A stretch of 64,000 nucleotides of DNA from Hamadaea sp013361475 (GCF_040654195.1 NZ_JBFAHM010000012.1:62001-126000); one strand, 5' to 3'. Counted from the stretch's first letter, positions 28,289-37,988 are shown. Notes: generated by a model not told the origin, from the letters alone. Numbers and translations: made by a program.

Positions 28289-29275
28289 ATGCCCACTCCG
28301 CTCTCCCTCCTCGACCTGGCCCGCATCGGCCCCGGCGAAACCGCGCGCGACAGCATCGCGGCCAGCGTCGACCTCGCCCGCACCGCCGAGGAGCACGGCT
28401 ACCTGCGCGTCTGGTACGCCGAGCACCACAACATGCCGACGATCGCCTCCTCATCGCCGGCCGTCTTGATCGCGCACATCGGCACGTTCACCCGGACGAT
28501 TCGGCTCGGCGCGGGCGGGGTCATGCTGCCCAACCACACGCCGCTGACCGTCGCCGAGCAGTTCGGCACCCTCGACGCGATGTACCCGGGGCGTATCGAC
28601 CTGGGCCTGGGCCGGGCTCCCGGCTCGGATCAGAACACCATGCGAGCCCTTCGCCGCGACGCGCAGTCGGCTGAGGCGTTCCCGCAGGACGTGCTGGAAC
28701 TGCAGGCGTACCTCGCCGGGCGGTCGCGTATCCCCGGGGTGGACGCGGTGCCGGGCAAGGGCTCGGAGATCCCGCTGTACATTCTCGGCTCGTCGCTGTT
28801 CGGTGCCACCCTCGCGGCCGCGCTCGGCTTGCCGTACGCGTTCGCGTCGCACTTCGCGCCACAGGCCCTGGAGGCGGCCATTGCCGCGTACCGGCGGGAA
28901 TTCCGCCCGTCCGAGCAGCTCGACCGGCCTTACGTGATCGCCGGCGTCAACGTCGTCGCGGCAGACACCACCGCCGCCGCCCACGAGCAGTTCCAGGCCA
29001 CCCGCCGAGCATTCGCCACGGGCCTGTTCGGGCGCGGGCAGACCTTCACCGACGAGCAGGCCGACCAGCTGCTGGCCCAGGGCGCGGGCGCGCACGTCGA
29101 CCAGATGCTGCAGTACTCCGCATTGGGCACGCCGGCCGAGGTGCGCGAATACCTGGAGGCGTTCGTGCAGAAGGCGGGCGTCGACGAGCTGATCGTCGCC
29201 CACCACGCCACCGGCGAGGCCCGGCTGCGCTCGGTCGCCCTGCTCGCGGAGGCGATGCAACCCGCGCACGCCTGA
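28289..29275 (+). CDS. LLM-class (luciferase-like) flavin-dependent oxidoreductase
   Basis: A 328-residue TIM-barrel flavoprotein of the bacterial luciferase family. Conserved segments: ARTAEEHGYLRVWYAEHHNMP near the N-terminus, GAGGVMLPNHTPLTVAEQFGTLDAMYPGRIDLGLGRAPG, and the late AHVDQMLQ. The AEHHNM and GRAPG motifs place it in the MsnO8/YhbW-like group, which uses FMNH2 and O2. Substrate unknown. Monocistronic; control by the divergent TetR is likely given the palindromes upstream. Confidence 0.92.
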   Translation: MPTPLSLLDLARIGPGETARDSIAASVDLARTAEEHGYLRVWYAEHHNMPTIASSSPAVLIAHIGTFTRTIRLGAGGVMLPNHTPLTVAEQFGTLDAMYPGRIDLGLGRAPGSDQNTMRALRRDAQSAEAFPQDVLELQAYLAGRSRIPGVDAVPGKGSEIPLYILGSSLFGATLAAALGLPYAFASHFAPQALEAAIAAYRREFRPSEQLDRPYVIAGVNVVAADTTAAAHEQFQATRRAFATGLFGRGQTFTDEQADQLLAQGAGAHVDQMLQYSALGTPAEVREYLEAFVQKAGVDELIVAHHATGEARLRSVALLAEAMQPAHA

Positions 29276-29296
29276 CCGCCCGGATCAGGCTCTCAG

Positions 29297-29345
29297 CGGC
29301 GGTGTGCGTGGACGCCGAGGCGGCGCACACCGCCGGTGGCGGACG
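29297..29345. terminator. Bidirectional terminator between convergent genes
   Basis: A perfect 12-bp stem, CGGCGGTGTGCG (29297-29308) with CGCACACCGCCG (29334-29345), and a 25-base loop, lies exactly between the oxidoreductase stop and the acyltransferase stop. No U-tract is seen, as is common in GC-rich actinobacteria. Confidence 0.7.
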
Positions 29346-29349
29346 CTGG

Positions 29350-30594
29350 TCAGGCGGGTTCGGGCACCTTGGGCTCGGCCGGCCGCGGAGCGCTGACGGC
29401 CGGCGTCGCCTTCGGGCGCAGCGGCAACAACCGGTCAGCCAGCCGCATGATCCAGCGGCGGCACGGGACCTCGACGTATCGGTGCGCGCCCTCGGCCACG
29501 ACGAGCAGCACCGCGAGGGTCACGAAGAAGGCGAAGTAGGGATCCAGACCGGAGCCCTTGACGATGTCGTTGCCGCCGACCTGATACACGAGCCAGCGAT
29601 GCGTGATGTACAACGCGTAGCTGGCGGTGCCCAGCGTGACGAGGGGCCGGGTCGCGAGGAACCGGGCGAAGAAGCCTCGGCCCGAGGCGAGAGACAATAT
29701 GAGCAGCCCGAACGGGATGATCCACAGCACCCCCCAGGACGCGGAGGCCCATGCGGCACTGGGTGAGGGGCGTAGGGCGGCGATGCCGAGCGCGAACACG
29801 ACCACGGCGGCCTGCGTGATCGACGCCCAGGCCGGCCGGAATTTGGCCCCGAGCGCGAAGGCATGGGCCAGCGCCATGCCGACTATGAAGTCCACCAGGT
29901 GAGGCAATGGGTTGCGGTACAGCCAGCGGTGCCCGGACAGCGCCTCCTCGGCCGACACGCTGGACCAGCCGTTGGCGAGGAACACCGCCCACAAGATCAC
30001 CAATACGCCGAACAGGGACAGGCACAGGATCGCCAGCCCCTTCAATCCGAACCGGCGGGCGAGCCAGGCCACCAGCGGGGCCAGGAACGGGAACATCGCG
30101 TAGAAGAACACCTCGGCGCTGATCGACCAGCCCGGCCCGTTGTAGTGCGACTGGGCGACATGCAGGTCTGGACCCCACGTCTGCAGGGCGAACAGGTCGA
30201 TGACGAACGTCTTCGGATACTGATGGTGGTTCTTCATCGCGTAGACCGCGACGCAGTACGCCAGCATCACCCAGTACAACGGCATCACCCGGGCGATGCG
30301 GGCGATGTAGAACCGCACCGCGCGCCGCGGCTGCGCGAAGCTGAGATCGGCGTAGTTGTAGGCGAGCACGAACCCCGACAGCATGAAGAACAGCGGTACG
30401 CCGACGTAACCCCAGGCTGCGATCTTGCTGAGCGGTTCCGGGAGAGATTTCGGCACATGCGTGTGCGAGACGACCACGCCGATCGCGGCGACCGCGCGCA
30501 GTCCGGTGAGGGCGAGGATCTCGACGCGGTTCTTGGTGTGGACTTCGCTCGGTTCCGTGATCCCGGTCCCGACGGCCGCGCCGCTGCTACTCAC
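29350..30594 (-). CDS. Membrane acyltransferase (AT3 / OatA-like)
   Basis: A 414-residue polytopic protein from GTG 30594 with GGGAG six bases upstream; a longer in-frame start lacks a ribosome site. About ten hydrophobic helices and the AT3 fingerprints are visible: LTGLRAVAAIGVVVSHTH with the conserved His, YVGVPLFFMLSGFVLAY, GPGWSISAEVFFYAMFP and SYALYITHRWLVY. Family role: O-acylation of extracytoplasmic carbohydrates, peptidoglycan, lipids or antibiotics. No SGNH domain is attached. Monocistronic. Confidence 0.9.
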   Translation of the reverse strand: MSSSGAAVGTGITEPSEVHTKNRVEILALTGLRAVAAIGVVVSHTHVPKSLPEPLSKIAAWGYVGVPLFFMLSGFVLAYNYADLSFAQPRRAVRFYIARIARVMPLYWVMLAYCVAVYAMKNHHQYPKTFVIDLFALQTWGPDLHVAQSHYNGPGWSISAEVFFYAMFPFLAPLVAWLARRFGLKGLAILCLSLFGVLVILWAVFLANGWSSVSAEEALSGHRWLYRNPLPHLVDFIVGMALAHAFALGAKFRPAWASITQAAVVVFALGIAALRPSPSAAWASASWGVLWIIPFGLLILSLASGRGFFARFLATRPLVTLGTASYALYITHRWLVYQVGGNDIVKGSGLDPYFAFFVTLAVLLVVAEGAHRYVEVPCRRWIMRLADRLLPLRPKATPAVSAPRPAEPKVPEPA

Positions 30595-30765
30595 TGAGCT
30601 CTCCCTGTTGCCATGACCAACGCACGAGGACTGTACAGGGCGGCTGGGGACAACGTGGTACCCAGCTCGGAGTCTGGTTTCGGTCCCCGCCAAACCGCCT
30701 GTGAGTTGACCTGGCCTCCGGCGGTGCCGAATTACGGCCATTGCCGCAAGAGGATTTCGGATGCC

Positions 30766-33246
30766 TCACTTGCGGGGCTTGGTACGCCCCGACGGCTTCG
30801 CTTTGAGGGGATTGTCCGGCCAGGGGTGGTTCGGATAGCGACCGCGCAGCTCGGAGCGGACGGACACGTAGCCGTTGTGCCAGAAGGACGCGAGATCCGC
30901 GGTGACCGCCGCCGGCCGGCCGGCCGGCGAAAGCAGATGCAGTACCAGCGGAACGCGTCCGCCGGCGAGCGTGGGCGCCTCCGCCGAACCGAACATCTCC
31001 TGAACCTTCACAGCCAGGAACGGTGCGGTCGGGTCGGTGTAATCCACCCGGATCCGTGAACCGCTCGGGACCTCGATGCGGTCGGGGGCGTACTCGTCGA
31101 ACTGGGCCGCCTGCGCCCACGGCAGCAGCCGGCGCAACGCAGCCGACACGTCGATGCGGGCCAAATCGGCCCGGTGACGGGCGGTGACCAGCGCCGGGCC
31201 CAGCCAGCCCAGGTCGGCCAGGAGCGCGGCGTCGTCCACCGCCGGCCATGGTTCGCCGAGCGTGTGGTGCAGGAAGGCGAGGCGTTCGCGTACGCCCGTC
31301 GCTTCAGGCGTCCAACGCAGCAGTTTCAGCCCGTTGCGACGTAGCCCTTCACTGAGTGCCGCCGCCACCTCCTGCGGATCGGGTTTGGTGAGCGGGCGGT
31401 CGGTGAGGACGATCGCACCGAGCCGCGTGCGATGCCGGGCGAGCACGTCTCCGCTGGTCCAGGTCACTTCGCCGCGATCGGCGTAAAGGGTGTCGGCGGC
31501 CAGTTTCGCCGTTTCGACGTCGATGGGCGCGGCGAGGCGGATGCGTGCGGCGGCGTTGCCGGGCTGGCGATCCGCGTCGGCGATGGCCAGCCATTCCACG
31601 CCGCCCAGCGCCGTGTCCGGAGCGAGCTCGGCGGCGGTCCCGCCGGTCATCAGGTAGACGCGGCCGCCCGCGGTGCGTACTCGGCCGATTCGCTCTGGGA
31701 ACGCGAGCCCGATGAGCAGCGCGGCCGCGAGATCAGCCGACATGGTGCCCGCCGGCGGATGGGAAGTGATGCCGGCGGCGAGCTGGCGCGCTTCGGTGCG
31801 CCACGCGGCGGTCGCGGAAGGTTCGGCCTTGCCGCGGAGCCGCCGCAAGGCCGCCGGCAGATCGTCGGTGCTGGTCCGCACGTCGGCCGAGAGCAGCGCC
31901 ACCACCTCCGCCGCGACCGTGCTGCCGACGTGCTCCGCCCCGTCGAGCAGCGCGCGAGCGAGCCGTGGGTGTGCGCCGACGTCGGCCAGATCCCGGCCCC
32001 GCGCGGTGACCCGGCCGGCCTCGTCGAGCGCGCCGATCGCGGTCAGGGTTTCGCGCGCCACCTGGGCGGCGGCGGCCGGAAGCGGATCGAGCAAGGCGAG
32101 TCCAGCGGCGTCGGTCTGGCCCCAGCAGGCCAGGTGCAGGACGAACCCGGTGAGGTCGGCGCCCGCGATCTCCGGGTCGGCCTGCGCGGGCAGCCGCGCG
32201 TGATCATGCTCGGACCAGCACCGATACACCCGCCCCGGCGCTTCCCGGCCCGCCCGGCCGGCCCGCTGGGTGGCGGCGGCCCGCGACGCCCGCACGGTCA
32301 CCAGCGCACCCAGACCACGGCCATGGTCGGTACGCGGAACGCGGGCCAGCCCAGCGTCGACGACGATCCGGACCCCCGGCACGGTCAGGCTGGACTCCGC
32401 GACCGCGGTGGCGAGCACCACCCGCCGTCGAAGGCCGGGACGCAGGGCCTCGTCCTGCACCGAAGCGTCCTGCCGACCGTGCAGGCTCACCACGTCGACC
32501 TCACGCAGGCGACCGAGCCGGTTGGCGACTCCGCTGATCTCCGCCGCCCCAGGCAGGAAGGCGAGAATATCGCCGGGGCTCTCCACCAGGGCGCGCCGGA
32601 CGACAGCGGCGACGTGATCGAGCAGCCGCGGATCGACCCGCAGCCCGTACGGTGCGTCGACCGGACCGGTGGGCGGAGCCCAGACGACGTCCACGGGGTG
32701 AGTGATCCCGGCGGCGCTGACGATGGCGGTCTGCGGACCCATCACCGCGGCGAGCCGCTCTGCTTCCGCGGTCGCCGACGTCGCCAGCAGCAGCAAATCC
32801 GGCCGCAGATGGGTTCGGCAGTCGAGCGTGAACGCGAGCGCGAGATCGGTGTCGAGGTGACGCTCATGGCACTCGTCGAGAACGATCGCCGCGACGCCCG
32901 CCAGTTCCGGATCACGATGTAGCCGCTGAACCAGGACACCAGTGGTGACGACCTCCACTCTGGTGTCGCCGCTGGTGCGGCTGTCGCCACGAACCGTGTA
33001 GCCGATGAGCCCGCCGGCACGCGTACCAGTCAGCTGAGCCATGCGCGACGCGGCCGCGCGCGCGGCGATCCGCCGGGGCTCGGCGACGATCACGCGGCCC
33101 TTGACCTGGTCGGCGAGCGCGAGCGGGACCAGCGTGGTTTTGCCGGAGCCCGGCGGTGCGACGAGCACCGCGGTGCCGGACCCACGCAATGTGGTCAGCA
33201 ACTCTGGCAGCGCGGCGCGCACGGGCAGGTCGACGTCGGGCACCAT
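30766..33246 (-). CDS. hrpB: ATP-dependent helicase HrpB (DExH family)
   Basis: An 826-residue superfamily 2 helicase. Motif I APPGSGKTT is at about 30-38 and motif II DECHERH at about 122-128; the Q/R-rich motif VI region is TQRAGRAGREAPGR. The HrpB-specific C-terminal region includes VKVQEMFGSAEAPTLAGGRVPLVLHLLSPAGRP and ends PNHPWPDNP, which separates HrpB from HrpA. Role: probable RNA helicase of ill-defined function. ATG 33246 is preferred over ATG 33264 by fit to the usual N-terminus. Divergent from a hypothetical gene. Confidence 0.95.
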   Translation of the reverse strand: MVPDVDLPVRAALPELLTTLRGSGTAVLVAPPGSGKTTLVPLALADQVKGRVIVAEPRRIAARAAASRMAQLTGTRAGGLIGYTVRGDSRTSGDTRVEVVTTGVLVQRLHRDPELAGVAAIVLDECHERHLDTDLALAFTLDCRTHLRPDLLLLATSATAEAERLAAVMGPQTAIVSAAGITHPVDVVWAPPTGPVDAPYGLRVDPRLLDHVAAVVRRALVESPGDILAFLPGAAEISGVANRLGRLREVDVVSLHGRQDASVQDEALRPGLRRRVVLATAVAESSLTVPGVRIVVDAGLARVPRTDHGRGLGALVTVRASRAAATQRAGRAGREAPGRVYRCWSEHDHARLPAQADPEIAGADLTGFVLHLACWGQTDAAGLALLDPLPAAAAQVARETLTAIGALDEAGRVTARGRDLADVGAHPRLARALLDGAEHVGSTVAAEVVALLSADVRTSTDDLPAALRRLRGKAEPSATAAWRTEARQLAAGITSHPPAGTMSADLAAALLIGLAFPERIGRVRTAGGRVYLMTGGTAAELAPDTALGGVEWLAIADADRQPGNAAARIRLAAPIDVETAKLAADTLYADRGEVTWTSGDVLARHRTRLGAIVLTDRPLTKPDPQEVAAALSEGLRRNGLKLLRWTPEATGVRERLAFLHHTLGEPWPAVDDAALLADLGWLGPALVTARHRADLARIDVSAALRRLLPWAQAAQFDEYAPDRIEVPSGSRIRVDYTDPTAPFLAVKVQEMFGSAEAPTLAGGRVPLVLHLLSPAGRPAAVTADLASFWHNGYVSVRSELRGRYPNHPWPDNPLKAKPSGRTKPRK

Positions 33247-33318
33247 GCCGCCAGTCTGCCGCATATGGCCAGGTCACTCGCGACCGGCCGAAGCCGGTCC
33301 GCGGGTATGGTCTGCGTC

Positions 33319-34029
33319 GTGACCGAGCCGCAGTCCGCCGCCGCAGCGCTCAAGCAGGCAGTCGAGGGCGTGTACGCCGCTTTCGCACATCACCGGCTGC
33401 CCGCGGTCATCGACTACTGCGACCATTGCGTCAGCGTCGAGGCGAACGCGATTCTCCGGACGGTGCCGCTGCGACAGTTGACCATCGAGCAGCTGCAGCC
33501 GTACGCGTGGAAGGTGATGACGACGTGGGGTGGCGACGCCGATTTCCGCCACTTCCTTCCTCGCATACTCGAGCACTTGGCTGCCGGGCAGATCTGGAAC
33601 ACCGAGGGAGTCATCCGCAAAGCCGCGATCTACGGCGCCGAATGGCCGCCGGCGGAATGGGCGGCGATCGACGAGTTCCTGGACGCCTGGTGGTCCGCGA
33701 CTCTGGCGAGCTATCCGGCGCCGGCGTCGGCGCCGCACGTATTGGAGGTGCTGGCCGACCGGGGCGGCGACCCTTGGCGATATCTGACGCTGTGGGACGA
33801 CCAGGCCGACGAGCCGAGGGTGCGGCACCTGGCCGATGTCATGCGAGACCACGCGCAGTCGACCGATACGGACGAGCACTGGTCACGCCGGGTACGCGAA
33901 TGGATCGCCGGCGGCGTACCCGCGCGCATCCTGGAAGCGGCGACCTTGAAGGCGACCGACCCGAAGATCGCGGCCGAATTCTCGCAGGCGTACGAGTACG
34001 CGGCTTGGAGCCAAGGCCGGGACCCCTGA
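33319..34029 (+). CDS. Conserved hypothetical protein
   Basis: A 236-residue soluble, mostly helical protein with no named family. Distinct features are IDYCDHCVS (two close Cys with flanking His/Asp, a possible metal site) near residue 35, WKVMTTWGGDADFRHFLPRILE, and Trp-rich PPAEWAAIDEFLDAWW. GTG 33319 is the assumed start; an in-frame ATG lies at 33307. Stands alone. Confidence 0.7.
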   Translation: MTEPQSAAAALKQAVEGVYAAFAHHRLPAVIDYCDHCVSVEANAILRTVPLRQLTIEQLQPYAWKVMTTWGGDADFRHFLPRILEHLAAGQIWNTEGVIRKAAIYGAEWPPAEWAAIDEFLDAWWSATLASYPAPASAPHVLEVLADRGGDPWRYLTLWDDQADEPRVRHLADVMRDHAQSTDTDEHWSRRVREWIAGGVPARILEAATLKATDPKIAAEFSQAYEYAAWSQGRDP

Positions 34030-34163
34030 CACCACGGCTGCCTTTGGGTAGCCAACGGCAAGTGGGCCGGAGGCACCAGCGATACCTGACGGTCCATCGG
34101 CAAAGCTGACATTCCGGCCTACGATGTCCCGGTACTGTCCGTGATCATCCAGCGGAGGGCGTC

Positions 34164-34823
34164 TTGAAGCTCTTGCTCACATCCGGCGGCGTCACGAACC
34201 CCAGCATTCACGCGGCGCTCGTGCGGCTGCTCGGCAAACCGGTCGCCGAGTGCCGCGCCCTCGTGGTCCCGACAGCGCAATGGGGTCACCCGATGTGCGG
34301 TCCCACGTCGGTACGCGGCCTGGTGGCCGCCGAACCGAACTTCCGGCACTTCTCCGGCCTGGGCTGGGGGTCGCTGGGAGTCCTCGAACTCACCGCACTG
34401 CCCACCATCGGCACGGAGCGCTGGATCCCGTGGGTCCAGGAGGCCGACGTGCTCCTGGTCGACGGCGGCGACGCGACCTACCTGTGTCACTGGATGCGGG
34501 AGTCCGGGCTGGCCGAGCTGCTGCCGTCGCTGCCCGACCTGGTCTGGGTCGGCGTCAGCGCCGGAAGCATGGTGATGACGCCGCGGATCGGCGACTACTT
34601 CGTCGAGTGGCCTGGTGCGCCGGACGATCGCACGCTCGGTGTCGTCGACTTCTCGATCTTCCCGCACCTGAATCTGTTCCCGACGAACACGCCGGCCGAC
34701 GCGGAGCGATGGGCCGCCGGCCTCGGCAATCCGGCGTACGCGATCGACGAGCAGACGGCCGTCCAGGTCGTGGACGGTTCCGTCGAGGTGATCTCCGAGG
34801 GGCAGTGGACCAAGTTCGGCTGA
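34164..34823 (+). CDS. Peptidase S51 / PepE-like protein (type 1 glutamine amidotransferase-like)
   Basis: A 219-residue cytosolic enzyme starting at TTG 34164, set by GGAGGG a few bases upstream. The nucleophile elbow GVSAGSM places the catalytic Ser at about 132. LLVDGGDATYLCHWM supplies the glycine-rich oxyanion loop (GGxxxxL), and DFSIFPHLNLF contains a plausible catalytic His. Length and motifs fit dipeptidase E relatives, which hydrolyse Asp-X dipeptides; specificity here is unproven. Confidence 0.87.
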   Translation: MKLLLTSGGVTNPSIHAALVRLLGKPVAECRALVVPTAQWGHPMCGPTSVRGLVAAEPNFRHFSGLGWGSLGVLELTALPTIGTERWIPWVQEADVLLVDGGDATYLCHWMRESGLAELLPSLPDLVWVGVSAGSMVMTPRIGDYFVEWPGAPDDRTLGVVDFSIFPHLNLFPTNTPADAERWAAGLGNPAYAIDEQTAVQVVDGSVEVISEGQWTKFG

Positions 34824-34854
34824 CGACCCCGCCCGTTATCGGTGGCGAGGCCGG

Positions 34855-35445
34855 CTAGCTCCGCGTCGTGCGCACGCCGGCCTCGGCGGCTGCCTGGTCG
34901 ACCTTCGCCCAGTACGCCTTGCGAGCGGCGGCGTCGATCGGCTGCTCGTACTCGGCCGTCGTCCCGGTGCGGCCGTCCAGCTGCTCGCGCAGGATGTCGG
35001 CGTGGCCGGCATGCCGGGTGGTGTCGTTGAGGCTGTGCACCATGACGTTGAACAGTTTCACCTCGGGACTCGGCCACCACGGCACGTGACCTGGCGCGTT
35101 GATGGGCAACGCGTCGATGGTCGCGTCGACGTGCTCGCAGACGGCTCGATGCAGCGCCAGAATGTCCGCGCGCGTCTCGTCGGCCGCGGCCCAATGCTCG
35201 TTCTCCCAGGCGCCCGCCTCGTTCCAGCGCGGCACCGGCCCGGCGAACGGCCGGCCGAAGACTTCACCGAAGTACCTGGCATCCGAGTACGCCCGGTGCT
35301 TGACCAGCCCGAGGAGGTTGGTCCCGGTCACCGTCAACGGGCGGCGGACGTCGTACTCCGAGAGCCCGTCGAGCTTCCAGACCAGCACCTCACGAACGGC
35401 GCGCAGCTGACCGTGGAGGTACGCCTTCGCGAAGTCGTCGATCAT
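34855..35445 (-). CDS. DinB/DUF664-family protein
   Basis: A 196-residue four-helix-bundle protein. The three metal-ligand histidines of DinB-like enzymes appear in LLGLVKHRAY, FNVMVHSLNDTTRHAGHADILR. The AGHADILREQLDG ending is the DUF664 hallmark. Members are often mycothiol-dependent metalloenzymes in actinobacteria. ATG 35445 is chosen; a TTG at 35454 is possible. Converges on the PepE-like gene. Confidence 0.87.
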   Translation of the reverse strand: MIDDFAKAYLHGQLRAVREVLVWKLDGLSEYDVRRPLTVTGTNLLGLVKHRAYSDARYFGEVFGRPFAGPVPRWNEAGAWENEHWAAADETRADILALHRAVCEHVDATIDALPINAPGHVPWWPSPEVKLFNVMVHSLNDTTRHAGHADILREQLDGRTGTTAEYEQPIDAAARKAYWAKVDQAAAEAGVRTTRS

Positions 35446-35511
35446 GGCGGCCAAGTCTGCCAGGAAACAGCCGGGTGGGTGGGGCAGGCGACCCGGCCCA
35501 CCCGGCGTTGT

Positions 35512-37047
35512 TCAGACCTTGACGAGGGGTTCGGATTCTACGGTCGGAGTCGGAGTCGCCGCTCTACGCAACGACGTGAGCGCTACGACGGCGGCCACGA
35601 GCATGATGGCCGCGCTGGTCCACACCGCTGTGTGCATGCTGGCGACGAAGGCCGCCCGGGCCGAGCGCAGCAGCTCCGAAGCCGCGTCCGGGGGCAGCTG
35701 CGCCGCAGTGGCGACGGCGCCGCCGAGGGTTTCCCGGGCGGTTCGGGGGATGTGGTCGCCGAGGTGGGCGCGGTACACCGCGGTGGCGACGCTGCCGAGG
35801 ATCGCGATGCCCAGCGCGCCACCGAACTCGGTCGCGGTCTCCATGAGCGCCGACGACGCCCCGGCTCGGTCGGGCGGGACCGTGCCGACGGCCAGCTCGG
35901 TGGCGATGGACAGCACCACGACGATGCCCGCCGCGTACAGTGCCGATCCGATCAGCCACACCCATAGTCCGGACTCGACGGGCACCGCGCTGAGGACGGC
36001 GAATCCAGCGGCGGCGACGACGAAGCCAGCGGCGATGATCTTCGCTCGGTCCACCCCGCGCCGGGCCAGGGTGGACGCGATCGGGGCGGCCACGCCCACC
36101 CCGGCGGACGGCACGAGGCTCCACAGTGCGCCCTTCAGCGGGCTCATGCCGAGCACCAACTGCAGGTACTGGGTCGACAAGACGGCGAAGCCGATCATCG
36201 CGAACGTCGCGAGCAGGCTCACCGCCACCGAACCGGCGAACGCCGGGCGGCGCAGGACGGCCAGGTCCAGCATCGGGTCCGACCGGCGCTGCTGACGCCA
36301 CAGGAACACCGCCGCGACGGCCAGCCCCACCGCGATGGCGACCACCCTGGTCGCGTCGACGCCGTGTGCGGCGATCTCCTTGATGCCCCAGATGACCGGC
36401 ACGACGGCCGCGATCGAGAGCAGGGCGCTGCCGAGGTCGAACCGGCCGCTCCCGGAGGTGCGGTACTCCGGCAACAGGATCGGCGCCAGGATCAGCAGCA
36501 GGACCATCGCCGGAATGTTGATGAGGAAGACCGAGCCCCACCAGAAGTGTTCGAGCAGCAGGCCGCTGATGATCGGGCCGAGCGCGATGCCGAAGGTCAT
36601 CACGGCGGTCCAGACGGCGATCGCGCTGGAACGCTGCTTGTCGTCGTGGAACATGTTCCGGACCAGTGCCAGCGTCGACGGCATCAGCGTCGCGCCCGCG
36701 ATGCCGAGGACCGCTCGCGCGCCGATCAGCATGGACGCGCTGCCGGCGTACGCCGCGAGTGCGGACGCCGCGCCGAAGCCGAGTGCGCCGATCATCAGCA
36801 GGCGTCGCCGGCCGATGCGGTCGCCGAGCGCCCCCATCGTGATCAGGAATCCGGCCAGCACGAACCCGTAGATGTCGAAGATCCAGAGTTGTTCGGTGCT
36901 GGTCGGCGCGAGGTCGCGGCTGATGAAGGGCACCGTGAAGTAGAGGACCGAGACGTCCATCGAGACCAGCAGCAGCGGCAGGATCAGCACAGCGAGCCCG
37001 ATCCACTCCCGCCGTCCGGCTCGCGGCGGCGCACTTGTGTCTTGCAA
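35512..37047 (-). CDS. MFS drug exporter, DHA2 family (14 helices)
   Basis: A 511-residue major facilitator transporter from TTG 37047, preceded by GGAGGAAGCC. About 14 hydrophobic helices are visible. The DHA2 motifs are MDVSVLYFTVPFISRDL in helix 1, ITMGALGDRIGRRRLL (motif A, helix 2-3 loop) and AVLGIAGATLMPSTLALVRNMF (motif C region, helix 5). Such proteins export antibiotics or dyes using proton motive force. It is divergent from a TetR gene, with repeated TACTGCGTAA-type boxes between, the classic repressor-controlled pump layout. Confidence 0.93.
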   Translation of the reverse strand: MQDTSAPPRAGRREWIGLAVLILPLLLVSMDVSVLYFTVPFISRDLAPTSTEQLWIFDIYGFVLAGFLITMGALGDRIGRRRLLMIGALGFGAASALAAYAGSASMLIGARAVLGIAGATLMPSTLALVRNMFHDDKQRSSAIAVWTAVMTFGIALGPIISGLLLEHFWWGSVFLINIPAMVLLLILAPILLPEYRTSGSGRFDLGSALLSIAAVVPVIWGIKEIAAHGVDATRVVAIAVGLAVAAVFLWRQQRRSDPMLDLAVLRRPAFAGSVAVSLLATFAMIGFAVLSTQYLQLVLGMSPLKGALWSLVPSAGVGVAAPIASTLARRGVDRAKIIAAGFVVAAAGFAVLSAVPVESGLWVWLIGSALYAAGIVVVLSIATELAVGTVPPDRAGASSALMETATEFGGALGIAILGSVATAVYRAHLGDHIPRTARETLGGAVATAAQLPPDAASELLRSARAAFVASMHTAVWTSAAIMLVAAVVALTSLRRAATPTPTVESEPLVKV

Positions 37048-37070
37048 GGCTTCCTCCAGGCGCGACGAAT

Positions 37071-37115
37071 TTACTGCGTAAGGGTTACGCGATACTGCTT
37101 AAGTATTACGCAGTA
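37071..37115. promoter_or_regulatory. Divergent promoter with TetR-type operator boxes (MFS pump / TetR)
   Basis: The 107-base intergenic region has GCGTAA-GGG-TTACGC (37076-37090), a 6-3-6 inverted repeat. The decamer TTACTGCGTA (37071-37080) recurs as its reverse complement, in the form TTACGCAGTA, at 37106-37115, and as a variant TACTGCTTA at 37093-37101. The AT content is raised here. These are likely binding sites for the adjacent TetR. Confidence 0.6.
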
Positions 37116-37154
37116 CTAGGATGAGTTTCAAGCCCGGAGAAGAAGGCAGCAACG

Positions 37155-37922
37155 ATGACCGAGACCAGCAGCCCGGTGCCCAGTGCGTTACAAGCGGCCT
37201 GGGGCCTGCGGGAAAAGCCCACCAAGGGGCCGAAGCCGACACTGAGCGCCGATCGGATCGTCGCGGCCGCCCTCGACATCGCCCGGACCGAGGGCTACCC
37301 AGCGGTGTCCATGCCCCGGCTCGCCACCGAGCTGTCGACCTCGGCGATGGCCCTCTACCGGCACGTCGCCAACAAAGACGAACTGGTGCTGCTGATGATG
37401 GAGGCGGCGGCGGGCGAGCCACCGGCGCCGAAAGCGCCCGGCGAAACCTGGCGAGCGGCGGTCGAGCGCTGGGCGTACGCCATGGTCGACCTGTATCGCG
37501 AACACGCCTGGCTGCCGCACGTGCCGGTGGCCGCGCCACCGGCCACCCCGCGGCAACTCGCGTGGATGGAGACCGGACTCCGTGCGCTGGCCGACACGGA
37601 CCTCACGGAGAAGGAGAAGCTGTCGCTCCTGATGATGATCAACGGCTACATCCGCTACGACTCCTTGATCCGCGGCCAGATGATCGACGCGGCAAGAGCT
37701 GGCGGCCAGCCGGTGGAAGCGTCCTTCGCCCAGTTCAGCGCACTGATGCGGCACCTGGTGCAGGCCGATCGATTTCCCATGCTGCGGCAGGCGATCGACG
37801 GCGGCGCGATGGACCAGCCCGATGATCCGGCGAGCGATCTCGTCTTCGGGTTGGCCCGCATCCTGGACGGGATCGCCGTCTTCGTCGAAGCCCGCACTCG
37901 ACGCGACGCGGCGACACAGTAG
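37155..37922 (+). CDS. TetR-family regulator of the divergent MFS exporter
   Basis: A 255-residue TetR protein. The HTH follows a 25-residue N-terminal tail: KPTLSADRIVAAALDIARTEGYPAVSMPRLATELSTS, with recognition helix AMALYRHVANKDELV (about 60-74). The C-terminal domain is TetR_C-like (SFAQFSALMRHLVQADRFP). AAGAAGG precedes ATG. It is most likely the repressor of the pump it faces and of itself. Confidence 0.92.
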   Translation: MTETSSPVPSALQAAWGLREKPTKGPKPTLSADRIVAAALDIARTEGYPAVSMPRLATELSTSAMALYRHVANKDELVLLMMEAAAGEPPAPKAPGETWRAAVERWAYAMVDLYREHAWLPHVPVAAPPATPRQLAWMETGLRALADTDLTEKEKLSLLMMINGYIRYDSLIRGQMIDAARAGGQPVEASFAQFSALMRHLVQADRFPMLRQAIDGGAMDQPDDPASDLVFGLARILDGIAVFVEARTRRDAATQ

Positions 37923-37932
37923 ACCGCGACGC

Positions 37933-37966
37933 GGGTGCCGGCCGGCCGGAAAGCCCGCCGGCACCC
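37933..37966. terminator. Bidirectional terminator at the end of the exopolysaccharide operon
   Basis: GGGTGCCGGC (37933-37942) and GCCGGCACCC (37957-37966) form a perfect 10-bp stem followed by TTCCT. It lies between the TetR stop and the convergent last gene of the eight-gene operon. Confidence 0.75.
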
Positions 37967-37988
37967 TTCCTAGGGACTTCGACTCGGC

